Shown one piece after another: positions 43,632-53,400 of a stretch of 64,000 nt of DNA. Positions within the stretch are counted from its first letter, which is position 1. Each line of letters begins with the position of its first letter. The notes beneath the pieces were generated by a model. That model did no database searches, was not told the origin of the DNA, and worked only from the letters and a program-made list of their open reading frames with translations. The DNA comes from a virus, in the IMG/VR virus record IMGVR_UViG_3300020183_000040, positions 1-64,000 of that record; one strand, written 5' to 3'. Made by a program: the position numbers and the translations under genes.

Positions 43632-43639
43632 TATAAATA
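43632..43639 (+). promoter_or_regulatory. T4-type late promoter
   Basis: An exact TATAAATA directly after the terminator and 35 bases before the tail-fibre ATG at 43675. It gives the fibre gene and the neck genes their own transcription unit. Confidence 0.85.
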
Positions 43640-43674
43640 ATCCAGAGGTAATTATCGAGAAGTTGTGACCTGAA

Positions 43675-46600
43675 ATGGCAAATAGAATCCAACTAAGACG
43701 TGGCGGTTCACAGGAATGGAGAAACGCTAACCCAGTGCTCGCACAGGGTGAAATTGGTATCGACCTAGACTCGGGAAGAATAAAAATTGGTGATGGTACA
43801 ACTGCATGGAACTCTCTTGCATACGAAAGACCTGTAGAGTCCGTTGCTAACACCGCTAACTCCCTAGTACAGAGAGATGCTGATGGAAACTTTGCTGCTG
43901 GTGTTGTCACAGCAACTTTGATTGGTAACGCTTCTACAGCATCTCGTCTAACAAACATTCGTCAATTTCAACTCACACAAGATGTTATTGCCTCAGGTGT
44001 TTTTGACGGATCTGCAAACCTAAACCTTTCAGCACAACTTCAAACAATATCTACGCTTCCCCATTATGATGGGACAACTTCATCTCAAGGTACATATACA
44101 AAACTAGTTGTTGATGCTAAGGGTAGAATTATCAATGCTTCAAGTCCAACAACTATTCAAGCATATGGTTTAGATACTCAAATTGAAGGTACTGGCGCTC
44201 AACCATTTGATAATGACTTGAGGGCTGTTTCTCAACTTACTACTACTGGTATTGCAATTCGTGGTGGTGATGGTCAGTGGACTACAAGAAGTATTCTCTC
44301 AACTGCTGGTCAAATTGTAATAACCAATGGTTCTGGTACTGGTGGTAACCCACAAGTTGACCTTGCAACAACAACAGTAGTAAATGGAAATTACAATACA
44401 GAATCTCTAACATCAGTAAGTGCTGTAGGACCATTAGGAGAACCATTTGGAACTCAGACGGTAAATACGGTAAAATATACTGTCGATAATAGAGGTAGGC
44501 TACAGTCTTCTACCAATGTCCCTATTGCAACAGCAACTGAAGGTAGTAAGTATCCTGCATACGAAGCATCTACTGTATATGCAAGATATGACATCATCGA
44601 AACGGGCAATAATGTTTACCAAGCAATTAGGGCAATCGCTGCGGGCGGTGGTGCTCCTGCTCATACTAGTTCCAGCGATACTGGAGGGTGGAGATATCTC
44701 GCGGCTGCGGCAATCGAACAGAAAGGATTGGCCTCGTTTGCACAGGAGGATTTTGATGTAGATTCAAATGGACATGTTACAATTGCTGCACTTGGTGTAG
44801 ACAATACTCAACTTCAAAATAATAGAATTTCATTTGCTGATGGAACTACAAAAGAAGATTTTGAGCTTGATCAAGAACTAACTGCAAACACGGGATACCG
44901 TGGATTCAACTACCTCAATTATGTAAAAGTAAATGATACTAGTGGTTCTCTTCTCTTTACTGCTAATAATACTGCAAATTCTGGTGCTGGCGGTGTTGAC
45001 ATCAATGTTGATACTAACATCAGTGGCGCCAATATCATTCTTGATCGCCCTGGTACATCTCCTCTCCAAACTATTGAGCGTACTGCAGGGGACCTCAGGA
45101 TCCACCATAACGTCTCTTCTACCGTCAATAGAACTCTTGATATTATCAGCAATAATGCTGGTACTGGTGACGCCACCATCAATATCACTGCTGACAACGA
45201 TGTTGTCATTACCAGTACAACAGGGACCAACTACGTCAAAGTAGAAGATATTTGGTTTAGAGCAAATGCAATAACATCAAATAACTCTACGATTATTATT
45301 GATCCAGTAACTGAAGGCGATAACACTGGTACAGTTCAAATCAAAGGAAATCTACAAATTGATGGCATTACGACCACAGTAAATAGCACTACTGTAACTA
45401 TTGATGATCCAATCATTACACTTGGTGGAGATTCTGTTCCTACTGTTGACGATAATAAAGATCGTGGTGTAGAATTTAGATATTATGATTCACAGGCTCG
45501 TCTAGGATTCTTTGGGTGGGATGATTCTTATGCTACTCTTGCAGGTACTACTGGTGGCTATCGTTTTCTATATGATGCCACAAACGCATCGGAAGTCTTT
45601 TCTGGGACTGATGCTGGTGTCATTGCTGGTAATCTTGCTCTTACCAGTAATGTGGATTCCTCTAGTGCTACTTCTGGCACTCTTGTTGTTACTGGTGGTG
45701 TAGGAATTTCTCAACAACTGAGAGTTGGTGGAAACGCTACAATTTCTGGTAATACTTCAATTTCTGGAACTCTTACAACAACTCTTGATAGTACATTCAA
45801 TAGAAGTGTAACAATTGTCGGTTCTGATACTGCAGCAACAGAACTATTCAAGATTCAAAATGGATCTGCTGTAGACAAATTTACTGTAGATTCTGCAACA
45901 GGTAATACCACGATTCAAGGCACTCTTGGTACTACTGGTGCTACAACACTTAGCTCAACCTTAGGAGTTACTGGTGCAACAACACTTACTGGTAATCTAA
46001 CAACCCAATCCGCATCTACAGTCAATATCCAAAATACTGCCAATAGCAATGTCAATAGTGCTATTGCAGGTACTGCATATGCTTCTCTTGGAACTTATGG
46101 TGCTCTCAAAGTTGATGGCGGAGCTTCAATTGCAAATAGTTTAGTTGTTGGTGGTTCATTCAAAGTATATGGACAGTTCGATGTAGATGGTGCTGTAAGC
46201 TACAGTGGCAACACCGTTTTCAAAGGTAATGTTTCTATCGACAACGATGGTGTATCACCATTCAAGTTCAATATTTCATCAAGCACAGCAAGACTTGATA
46301 GTATTGGACAAATTGTAACTACTAATGCTACCGATTCAACAACAACTTCTACTGGTGCTGTTATTGTAACTGGTGGTGTAGGCATCGGAGCACAACTTAG
46401 AGTTGGTGGTGCAGCAACCATCACTGGTAATACTTCGATAACTGGTGCTCTTGCAGTAACTAGTAATACAACTCTTACTGGAAACTTGGTTGCTAATGGC
46501 TCTGCAACCCTAGGTGATGCAGCTGCAGATACCCTGACGGTAAACGCTACATCGACCTTCAACGCCCCTGTAACGGTCTCCTCGTCACAGGCAACAAGTT

Positions 46601-49600
46601 TGGGTGGCACACTGACTGTAACCGAGCTTACAACCCTGAATAGGGGTCTTACACTGCAAGGTAGTACAACTGCAGCATCCGAGTTCTTCAGGATTACTGA
46701 TGGAGCTGGAACTCCTGTAACTAAATTTCTGGTTGACTCTGCAACAGGTAATACTACTATCGAAGGTTCAGTTGGAATTACTGGTGCAACAACACTTTCA
46801 AGCACTCTATCTGTTACTGATAATGTAACTCTAAACAAAAACGTAACAATCGTTGGTTCTAACACTGCTGCGACAGAACTATTCAAGATTCAAAATGCAT
46901 CTGCTGTAGACAAATTTACTGTAGATTCTTCCTCTGGTAATACAACTATTGCAGGTACTGCAACTATCACCAGTGCAACTCAAATCAATAGCACTCTCGG
47001 TGTGACGGGTGTTACTTCACTGACAAATACAACTGAGCAGACTCTAACTGGAGCAGCTTACACTGCTGATGGTTCTGTTAGACTTACTGGTGGTCTTGGA
47101 GTTGCTAAAAACCTAGCGGTTGCTGGTAGTATGAGAGTCTTTGGAAACTTTGAAATCACTGGTAGTACTACACAGTCTGGTAACACTGGATTCAGTGGTA
47201 GAGTATCCATTTCCAATACTGATGATATTACCACTTTTGGTGATACTACAGTCTCCCTATCTACGACTGGTGGATTTAGAGCAACTAGAAATGCTTATAT
47301 TGGTGGTGATTTTTATGTCTGGGATAATACAAATTCTAGAGTTGCTTTTGGTGTCACTAATTCAACTGGCGCTGTATCAACACATGGTAATCTAACAGTA
47401 GGTGGAAACCTAATCGTAAATGGAACTACAACTACTGTAAACTCAACAACAATTACAGTTGATGATCCAATCATTACTTTGGGTGGAGATACTGCACCTA
47501 CATCTGATGATAATAAAGATCGTGGTGTTGAATTTAGATATTTTGATTCACAGGCTCGTCTAGGATTCTTTGGATTTGATGATTCATCCAATGAATTTAT
47601 TTTCCTAACTGGTGCTACAAATACAAACGAAATTTATTCTGGAACTGACGGAACACTTCGTGCTGGTAGTATTAGAGTTACTGGAGCAAGTGGTACTACT
47701 TTTACTGTAGATAGTAACGCAACAATTACTGGTACAACAACTTCAACCAGATATATTTCAACTACTACTACACTTGCTCCGCTAACTGTAAACTCAACAA
47801 CTAAAGTTACAAACTTGAATGCAGACCTTCTCGATGGTCTAGACACATCATCTTCAGATACAACTGGAAATAGTGTTGTATCAAGATCGTCTGGTAATTT
47901 CAGTGCTAATATTATTACAGTTGCTACTGGTACTGGTGCAGGTGCTGGTATTCAAGGTAATGCTCTTACTGCAGATACTCTCAAGACTGCTCGTACAATT
48001 ACAGTTGCTGGTGTTGTAGATGGATCTGTTTCATTCAATGGATCTTCCAATGTAACAATTACAACTACATTCAACGATGCTGATATCACCGCTCTTGCAG
48101 CGATGGCAGGAACTGGCATTGTCACTAGAACTGCAGCAAATACATATGCTCAGCGTACAATTGTTGCTTCTCCATCTACTGGTTCTGGTATTACTGTAAC
48201 CAATGGTGATGGTGTTTCTGGAAACCCAACGATCAACATCCTATCTTCCGCATCAAACTCTGCAAATAACCTGGTTCTTCGTGGTTCTAGTGGAGAATTT
48301 TCTGCTGGTGCAATTACTGCAACATCTCTCACATCCTCTGGTGCTCTTTCTGTTACTGGCATTACTACTCTCAATGGAGTACTCAATGCTAATGGTGGTA
48401 TTGCTGTTGATGGAACTAGATTTACAGTTGCAGATGCAACTGGTAATACATCGATTGCAGGAACTCTTGGTGTTACTGGTGCCACAACACTCAGTTCAAC
48501 TCTTGGAGTTACTGGTGCTACAACACTCAGTTCAACTCTAGGTGTTACTGGTGCAACCACACTCAGTTCAACCCTAGGGGTCACTGGTGTTACTACTCTC
48601 GCTGGAGTACTCAATGCTAATGGTGGTATTGCTGTTGATGGAACTGCATTTACAGTCGCAGATACAACTGGCAACACTTCTATTACTGGTACTTTAGCAG
48701 TTACTGGAACATCTACATTTACTGGGGCGCTTACAGCAACTGGAGGAGTTGTAGGTAACTCTTCTACGGCAACTACTCTTGCAACAGCAAGAACGATTGC
48801 AATTTCTGGTGATGGCACTGGTACAGCAACATCATTCAACGGATCTGCAAATATTACAATTCCGTTTACACTAGCAACGCAAACTGGTCTTACCGCTGGA
48901 GCTTATACAAAGGTAACAGTAAGCACTAAGGGTCTTGTTACTGCAGCTACACAAGCAGTTACAACTGATATTGCTGAAGGAACTAATCTATATTATACAA
49001 ACGCTCGTGCCGATGCTCGTATTGCACTACAAACTGGTGCAAACCTAGATCTTTCACAAAAGACAACTACTAATCTAACAGAGGGGACTAATCTATACTA
49101 CACGAATGCTCGGGCAGATGCTCGTATTGCATTACAAACTGGTGCGAATCTAAACCTTGCACAAAAGACAACTACTAATCTAGCTGAAGGTACTAATCTA
49201 TATTATACAAACGCTCGTGCTGATGCTCGTGTTGCACTGCAAACTGGCACAAACCTAGATCTTTCACAAAAGACAACTACTAATCTAGCTGAAGGTAATA
49301 ATCTATACTATACACAAGCAAGATTTGACACTGCATTTGGTAATAAAACAACAACAAGTCTAACTGAAGGCACTAACCTATACTATACAGAAGCAAGAGT
49401 ACAAAGTAAACTTGATGACGCATTTGCTCAATTGCAAGCAATGCTGGATAATCTAAGTACATCTACAACACTTATGCTCAATCTATCTGGTGATCCAACT
49501 CCTGGAGTTGTACTAGCTCTCGGAGGACTCATAGATAATGGTGGTGGTGGATTTGTTTCTGCTGGCACTAATGTAGCAACAACCTCTAGTACTGGCACTG

Positions 49601-50169
49601 GTCTTACAGTAAATACTACAGTTTCTGGAGGAGTCATTACTGGTGTTGCAATCAACCAGGCAGGTTCAGGTTACTTGATTGGAGATTTGATCACTATCCA
49701 AAATCCAAACGAAGGTGGTGTTCTTGCATTCGACTTTACAAGCTTTTCCGCAGGTAATGGATATGTAACTGCAACTGGAGTTCCAACTACGCCTACTGGT
49801 GCATCAGCTGGTACTGGATTGACTGTAAACATTACCGCCCTAAACGGAAACGTTACTAACGTGACTATTGCTAACCCAGGCATTGGATATGAACCAGGAG
49901 ATACGATTTTGATCAATCAGGATGGATCTGATCAGGATGCAACTATTGGCATTGCAACTATAATGACAGACGCCAAATTTACACTAGCAGATATTAGAAC
50001 AATGGAAATAGGTGCAACACTTACAGGAGCTACTAGTGGAACTACTGGCATTATTTCAGCACTGGGTGCCGACAACGTGCTTTTGCATTCTGTTGATGGA
50101 TTCTTCAAAATTGGAGAAACTGTTGGCGCTAATGATGTTACAACTCTAACAATCACTTCATTCTCATAA
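43675..50169 (+). CDS. Long tail fibre protein with Mtd-like N-terminus, 2164 aa
   Basis: The likely role is host recognition. The N-terminus (ANRIQLRRGGSQEWRNANP, then LAQGEIGIDLDSGRIKIGDGTTAWNSL) is the Mtd/hyaluronidase-type fibre N-terminal domain that begins many phage fibres. The shaft is built of repeats: two paralogous copies of a 'TTVNSTT(V/I)T(I/V)DDPIITLGGD...DRGVEFRYYDSQARLGFFG' block (nt about 45360-45600 and 47420-47640), many 'GVTGATTLSSTL' turns, and five 'EGTNLYYTNAR' repeats near residues 1768-1908. The C-terminal 200 residues hold GSGY modules and a 'GATSGTTGIISALG' module, and no separate tip or chaperone domain is recognised. A late promoter lies upstream. Confidence 0.85.
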   Translation: MANRIQLRRGGSQEWRNANPVLAQGEIGIDLDSGRIKIGDGTTAWNSLAYERPVESVANTANSLVQRDADGNFAAGVVTATLIGNASTASRLTNIRQFQLTQDVIASGVFDGSANLNLSAQLQTISTLPHYDGTTSSQGTYTKLVVDAKGRIINASSPTTIQAYGLDTQIEGTGAQPFDNDLRAVSQLTTTGIAIRGGDGQWTTRSILSTAGQIVITNGSGTGGNPQVDLATTTVVNGNYNTESLTSVSAVGPLGEPFGTQTVNTVKYTVDNRGRLQSSTNVPIATATEGSKYPAYEASTVYARYDIIETGNNVYQAIRAIAAGGGAPAHTSSSDTGGWRYLAAAAIEQKGLASFAQEDFDVDSNGHVTIAALGVDNTQLQNNRISFADGTTKEDFELDQELTANTGYRGFNYLNYVKVNDTSGSLLFTANNTANSGAGGVDINVDTNISGANIILDRPGTSPLQTIERTAGDLRIHHNVSSTVNRTLDIISNNAGTGDATINITADNDVVITSTTGTNYVKVEDIWFRANAITSNNSTIIIDPVTEGDNTGTVQIKGNLQIDGITTTVNSTTVTIDDPIITLGGDSVPTVDDNKDRGVEFRYYDSQARLGFFGWDDSYATLAGTTGGYRFLYDATNASEVFSGTDAGVIAGNLALTSNVDSSSATSGTLVVTGGVGISQQLRVGGNATISGNTSISGTLTTTLDSTFNRSVTIVGSDTAATELFKIQNGSAVDKFTVDSATGNTTIQGTLGTTGATTLSSTLGVTGATTLTGNLTTQSASTVNIQNTANSNVNSAIAGTAYASLGTYGALKVDGGASIANSLVVGGSFKVYGQFDVDGAVSYSGNTVFKGNVSIDNDGVSPFKFNISSSTARLDSIGQIVTTNATDSTTTSTGAVIVTGGVGIGAQLRVGGAATITGNTSITGALAVTSNTTLTGNLVANGSATLGDAAADTLTVNATSTFNAPVTVSSSQATSLGGTLTVTELTTLNRGLTLQGSTTAASEFFRITDGAGTPVTKFLVDSATGNTTIEGSVGITGATTLSSTLSVTDNVTLNKNVTIVGSNTAATELFKIQNASAVDKFTVDSSSGNTTIAGTATITSATQINSTLGVTGVTSLTNTTEQTLTGAAYTADGSVRLTGGLGVAKNLAVAGSMRVFGNFEITGSTTQSGNTGFSGRVSISNTDDITTFGDTTVSLSTTGGFRATRNAYIGGDFYVWDNTNSRVAFGVTNSTGAVSTHGNLTVGGNLIVNGTTTTVNSTTITVDDPIITLGGDTAPTSDDNKDRGVEFRYFDSQARLGFFGFDDSSNEFIFLTGATNTNEIYSGTDGTLRAGSIRVTGASGTTFTVDSNATITGTTTSTRYISTTTTLAPLTVNSTTKVTNLNADLLDGLDTSSSDTTGNSVVSRSSGNFSANIITVATGTGAGAGIQGNALTADTLKTARTITVAGVVDGSVSFNGSSNVTITTTFNDADITALAAMAGTGIVTRTAANTYAQRTIVASPSTGSGITVTNGDGVSGNPTINILSSASNSANNLVLRGSSGEFSAGAITATSLTSSGALSVTGITTLNGVLNANGGIAVDGTRFTVADATGNTSIAGTLGVTGATTLSSTLGVTGATTLSSTLGVTGATTLSSTLGVTGVTTLAGVLNANGGIAVDGTAFTVADTTGNTSITGTLAVTGTSTFTGALTATGGVVGNSSTATTLATARTIAISGDGTGTATSFNGSANITIPFTLATQTGLTAGAYTKVTVSTKGLVTAATQAVTTDIAEGTNLYYTNARADARIALQTGANLDLSQKTTTNLTEGTNLYYTNARADARIALQTGANLNLAQKTTTNLAEGTNLYYTNARADARVALQTGTNLDLSQKTTTNLAEGNNLYYTQARFDTAFGNKTTTSLTEGTNLYYTEARVQSKLDDAFAQLQAMLDNLSTSTTLMLNLSGDPTPGVVLALGGLIDNGGGGFVSAGTNVATTSSTGTGLTVNTTVSGGVITGVAINQAGSGYLIGDLITIQNPNEGGVLAFDFTSFSAGNGYVTATGVPTTPTGASAGTGLTVNITALNGNVTNVTIANPGIGYEPGDTILINQDGSDQDATIGIATIMTDAKFTLADIRTMEIGATLTGATSGTTGIISALGADNVLLHSVDGFFKIGETVGANDVTTLTITSFS
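48469..48612 (+). repeat. 36-base tandem repeat in the fibre gene
   Basis: Three near-identical 36-base units (48469-48504, 48505-48540, 48541-48576) plus a diverged fourth, each encoding GVTGATTLSSTL. They are flanked by two copies of a 'NANGGIAVDGT.FTVAD' segment. The units differ mostly at third codon positions, so unequal crossing-over could change fibre length in frame. Confidence 0.85.
48976..49398 (+). repeat. 105-base tandem repeat (EGTNLYYTNAR) in the fibre gene
   Basis: Units start at 48976, 49081, 49186 and 49291, exactly 105 bases apart; the last full unit is shortened to 75 bases before a fifth copy at 49366. Each encodes EG(T/N)NLYYT(N/Q/E)AR and a trailing 'LQTG.NL.L.QKTTTNL' segment. 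This repeat is widespread in phage fibres. Confidence 0.85.
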
Positions 50170-50173
50170 AAAA

Positions 50174-50974
50174 ATGTCCGCAACTCAACCAGCCTCTAAA
50201 GCAGAATTGAAGGCATATGCCCTAAGAAGATTGGGGTATCCTGCTATCGACATCAATGTATGTGATGAGCAACTAGATGATCTAATTGCAGAAGCAATTA
50301 GTCAATGGCAAGAGTTTCACTACGAAGGCAATTATACTGGTCTTGTTAGAATTCAAGTTACTGAAGCAATAAAGACTGCTGCTCTTCAATCGACTACTAA
50401 TGGCGCTTGGGAAGAATTAGATAATTATATTGAGATGCCCCCAAACACTTTAGGTATCAACCATGTATATACTACTCTAGGACCAAGTAGTGTAGTGCCT
50501 AATAATATTTTCAATATCAAATATCAGATTTTTCTAAATGATATTTACAATTTTACCCATGGTCAGATTCTTCATTATTTTATGACATCTCAATATCTTG
50601 AGACTCTAGACTGGGTAACTAGTTCTTCTCAACATCGAAGAGTGAGATGGACAGTTCATCAAAATAAATTATACCTAGATTTTGATTGGAGAGATCTCCA
50701 AGTTGGTCAATATATTTTAGTTGAAGCTTCATTTGGAGTTGATCCTGAAGTTTATAATAATGCATATAATAACGAATGGCTGAAGGGATATACTGAGGCA
50801 TTGTTCCAACAACAATGGGGGCAAAATCTTAGTAAATACGATGGTATTCAAATGATTGGCGGCGTAACACTCAACGGTCGTCAAATTTTAGAAGATGGTA
50901 GAAATAAAAAAGAATCCCTAATTCAAGATCTTCATAGTAGATACGAATTACCACCTCTTGATCTAATCGGATGA
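50174..50974 (+). CDS. 13: Neck protein gp13 (head completion)
   Basis: gp13 forms, with gp14, the neck collar that connects the portal to the tail after DNA packaging. The start MSATQPASKAELKAYALRRLG and the segments DEQLDDLIAEAISQWQEFHYEG and HYFMTSQYLETLDW are typical of cyanophage gp13. It is 266 aa, against 309 in T4. It begins four bases after the fibre gene and overlaps gp14 by four bases (ATGA). Confidence 0.9.
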   Translation: MSATQPASKAELKAYALRRLGYPAIDINVCDEQLDDLIAEAISQWQEFHYEGNYTGLVRIQVTEAIKTAALQSTTNGAWEELDNYIEMPPNTLGINHVYTTLGPSSVVPNNIFNIKYQIFLNDIYNFTHGQILHYFMTSQYLETLDWVTSSSQHRRVRWTVHQNKLYLDFDWRDLQVGQYILVEASFGVDPEVYNNAYNNEWLKGYTEALFQQQWGQNLSKYDGIQMIGGVTLNGRQILEDGRNKKESLIQDLHSRYELPPLDLIG

Positions 50975-52140
50975 CTTACTCAAATACTCCACCAAAAAAC
51001 TGTATTCAGTCAGATTATAACAGTACATGTAGGATCAATATAAATGGTTCTGCTCAGGAGCAGACATTTATAGAAAATCTTATAGTTGAGAGTATTGAAA
51101 TTTATGGTCAAGAAATCTATTATATCCCAAGAACTAGAGTAAAAACTGATGACATTCTCAACGAAATTCAAGCAAGTAGTTTCAATTCTGCTTACTCCTG
51201 TAGAGCCTACGTCAATAATGTTGAAGGATGGGAGGGACAAGGCGAATTACTTAGCAAATTTGGAGTACGTATCGAAGATAAAACGACGTTTGTTATTTCC
51301 CGCAAAAAATTTACTCAAAAGGTTGACAACAATGTAGCTCTTGCTGTAGAAGGTAGACCAAATGAAGGAGACCTTATCTGGTTCCCTGTTGCAAAACATT
51401 TGTTTGAAATCAAATTTGTAGAGGCAGAAAGACCATTCTATCAACTTGGTAAAGGATATGTTTGGGAAATGCAATGTGAACTATTTGAATATTCTGATGA
51501 GAAGATTGATACTGGAGTTACTGAAATAGATTCAATTGAAACTGCATTTGCTCATACTATATCACTTATTATGGATCCTGGTGGTATTGGTAACTTCACA
51601 GTTGGAGAAGAGATTGTTGGTGATGAGTTCCTTGCAAAAGCAACAGCAACAATTACTAGCGGCGCTGTAAGTAGCACAACACTCAGCGATGGTGGAGAAC
51701 ACTACAATCCAGCAATCCCACCAGCTGTTACATTCTCAGCACCTCCTTCGCCTGGTACACGAGCTACAGGAACTGCAACAGTATCTGCAAATGGTATTGT
51801 AACTGGTATTACGCTAACCAATCCTGGAAGTGGTTACACGTCTGCTCCTACAGTTACGATTGATTACTCACCAAAAGATAACAGGGCAGAAGTCAAGTCT
51901 TGGAATCCAACAACTCGTGCTCTAGAAGTCATCAATAGAACTGGTACATTCACTACTGCTGAAACAATTACTGGTCTTACATCTAACGCAAAATGGAGTC
52001 CATATTCTTATAACACACTAAATAATACAAACAGTACTTATGATAAGAACTCTGAGTATGAAATTGCCGATGATAGTATCATCGATTTTACAGAAACAAA
52101 TCCTTTTGGAAGTGTTGGATCTACTAGCGGTACATTCTGA
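50971..52140 (+). CDS. 14: Neck protein gp14 with inserted GSGY module
   Basis: This is the partner of gp13. The conserved part includes QTFIENLIVESIEIYGQEIYYIPR and KFGVRIEDKTTFVISRKKF. At 389 aa it is much longer than T4 gp14 (256). The extra length is mostly residues about 215-330, which hold a GSGY beta module (LTNPGSGYTSAPTVTIDY) and a 'FTTAETITGLTSNAKW' module, both also found in baseplate proteins here. Its stop overlaps the gp15 start. Confidence 0.9.
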   Translation: MTYSNTPPKNCIQSDYNSTCRININGSAQEQTFIENLIVESIEIYGQEIYYIPRTRVKTDDILNEIQASSFNSAYSCRAYVNNVEGWEGQGELLSKFGVRIEDKTTFVISRKKFTQKVDNNVALAVEGRPNEGDLIWFPVAKHLFEIKFVEAERPFYQLGKGYVWEMQCELFEYSDEKIDTGVTEIDSIETAFAHTISLIMDPGGIGNFTVGEEIVGDEFLAKATATITSGAVSSTTLSDGGEHYNPAIPPAVTFSAPPSPGTRATGTATVSANGIVTGITLTNPGSGYTSAPTVTIDYSPKDNRAEVKSWNPTTRALEVINRTGTFTTAETITGLTSNAKWSPYSYNTLNNTNSTYDKNSEYEIADDSIIDFTETNPFGSVGSTSGTF

Positions 52141-52973
52141 TGTTAGGAAATTATTTTTATCATTCAATTATTCGTAAAACAGTTGTTGCTTTTGGAACAC
52201 TATTCAACAACATTGAAATTCGTCGTCAAAACGAAGTTATGAAAGTGCCGCTTGCTTATGGACCTACAGATAAGTTTTTGGCAAGATTGAATCAAAATCC
52301 AGATCCTACTAATAAAAGAGTTCAAATTACTCTGCCAAGAATTTCGTTTGAAATGACAAACATTGATTATGATCCTTCTAGAAAAGTAGCACCAACAAAT
52401 AAAATAAAAATTCCAAATGCAGATGATGATTCTAAGACTGCATACATGCCAGTTCCATATAATCTAGAATTTGAATTAGGTATTATTGCAAAATCTCAAG
52501 ATGATTCTTTACAAATCATTGAACAAATTCTCCCATACTTTCAACCACATTTCAATCTCAGTATCAAATTGATTGAGGATATCAATGAGATTCGTGATAT
52601 TCCAATTACACTCAATAATATTAGTTACGAAGATAGTTATGAAGGAGAGTTTGCTACTCGCAGAGCTCTAATTTATACTCTGAAATTTACTGCAAAGACA
52701 TATCTTTATGGTCCTGTTATCGATGCTCCAACTATCAAGAAAGCAATCGTTGATAGTTACACATCTATGGAGCAAATAACTGCTCCTCGTGTCACCAGAT
52801 ATACAGTTACTCCAAAGGCAAAGGTTGATTATAATAACGATGGATCTATAAATGCTTCTGATGATCCATTTACAGATCCAGATGATGATTTTGGATTCAA
52901 CGAATTATTTGCAACGTTCCAAGACAATAAAAAACGTAATCCAGTGACAGGATCTGATGAGGATATCCCATGA
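52140..52973 (+). CDS. 15: Tail terminator / sheath stabiliser gp15
   Basis: gp15 caps the tail tube and sheath and joins the head. MLGNYFYHSIIRKTVVAFGTLFNNIEIRR, YGPTDKFLARL and RVQITLPRISFEM are strongly gp15-like, and the length (277 aa) is close to T4 (272). The C-terminal 60 residues are acidic and contain a DYNNDGSINASDDPF segment that resembles a calcium-binding dockerin/EF-hand loop (D.N.DG.I...D). It overlaps gp16 by four bases. Confidence 0.92.
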   Translation: MLGNYFYHSIIRKTVVAFGTLFNNIEIRRQNEVMKVPLAYGPTDKFLARLNQNPDPTNKRVQITLPRISFEMTNIDYDPSRKVAPTNKIKIPNADDDSKTAYMPVPYNLEFELGIIAKSQDDSLQIIEQILPYFQPHFNLSIKLIEDINEIRDIPITLNNISYEDSYEGEFATRRALIYTLKFTAKTYLYGPVIDAPTIKKAIVDSYTSMEQITAPRVTRYTVTPKAKVDYNNDGSINASDDPFTDPDDDFGFNELFATFQDNKKRNPVTGSDEDIP

Positions 52974-53398
52974 CTACATTTGATGGACTAAATGATGTGT
53001 TTGGAACAGAACCAACAGAAGTAAAAAAATATGAAGATCAAAAAATGATTGTGAAAAAAAGTGAGCATGTTGATGTTCGCCAAGACTATGAAATCACTCG
53101 TGCTCAACTACATAATCTTGTTATGAAAGGGCAGGAGGCTGTTGATGGGATACTTGATGTAGCGCGGTCATCAGATCATCCTCGTGCTTATGAAGTTGCT
53201 GGTCAACTTATCAAAAGTGTTGGAGATGTAGCTGATAAACTTTTAGATCTTCAGAAAAAAATGAAAGATCTTGATGATGAACCAAAGAAAGGTCCAAGCA
53301 ATGTAACTAATGCCCTGTTTGTCGGTAGCACTGCAGAATTGCAAAAGCTACTAAAACAGCAAAATAGAATAAATAATACAGAACAAGAAGGCGTCTAA
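52970..53398 (+). CDS. 16: Small terminase subunit gp16
   Basis: gp16 recognises DNA and stimulates the packaging motor. The 142-aa protein (T4: 164) has an acidic N-terminus and a long helical centre (DYEITRAQLHNLVMKGQEAVDGILDVARSSDHPRAYEVAGQLIKSV, two helices) typical of the gp16 oligomerisation hairpin. It ends with KGPSNVTNALFVGSTAELQKLL. The order 13-14-15-16 supports the call. Unlike in T4, about 3.5 kb of other genes separate it from gp17. Confidence 0.85.
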   Translation: MTTFDGLNDVFGTEPTEVKKYEDQKMIVKKSEHVDVRQDYEITRAQLHNLVMKGQEAVDGILDVARSSDHPRAYEVAGQLIKSVGDVADKLLDLQKKMKDLDDEPKKGPSNVTNALFVGSTAELQKLLKQQNRINNTEQEGV

Positions 53399-53400
53399 TC

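Noticed and set aside
46200-46886. 228-codon open frame on the minus strand
   Set aside because: A shadow of the Thr/Val-rich repeats of the tail fibre; it has the low-complexity composition expected of antisense of such repeats and no start context.
48469-48612. Short regular repeats that could suggest a CRISPR array
   Set aside because: Units are directly adjacent with no unique spacers and are translated in frame in a fibre gene.
48150-48839. 229-codon open frame on the minus strand with internal repeats
   Set aside because: Its repeats are the complement of the 36-base fibre repeats on the plus strand, so it is not an independent gene.
43675-50169. Diversity-generating retroelement target, because of the Mtd-like fibre N-terminus
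   Set aside because: No reverse transcriptase gene, template repeat or C-type-lectin variable region is visible; the N-terminal domain is common in ordinary fibres.
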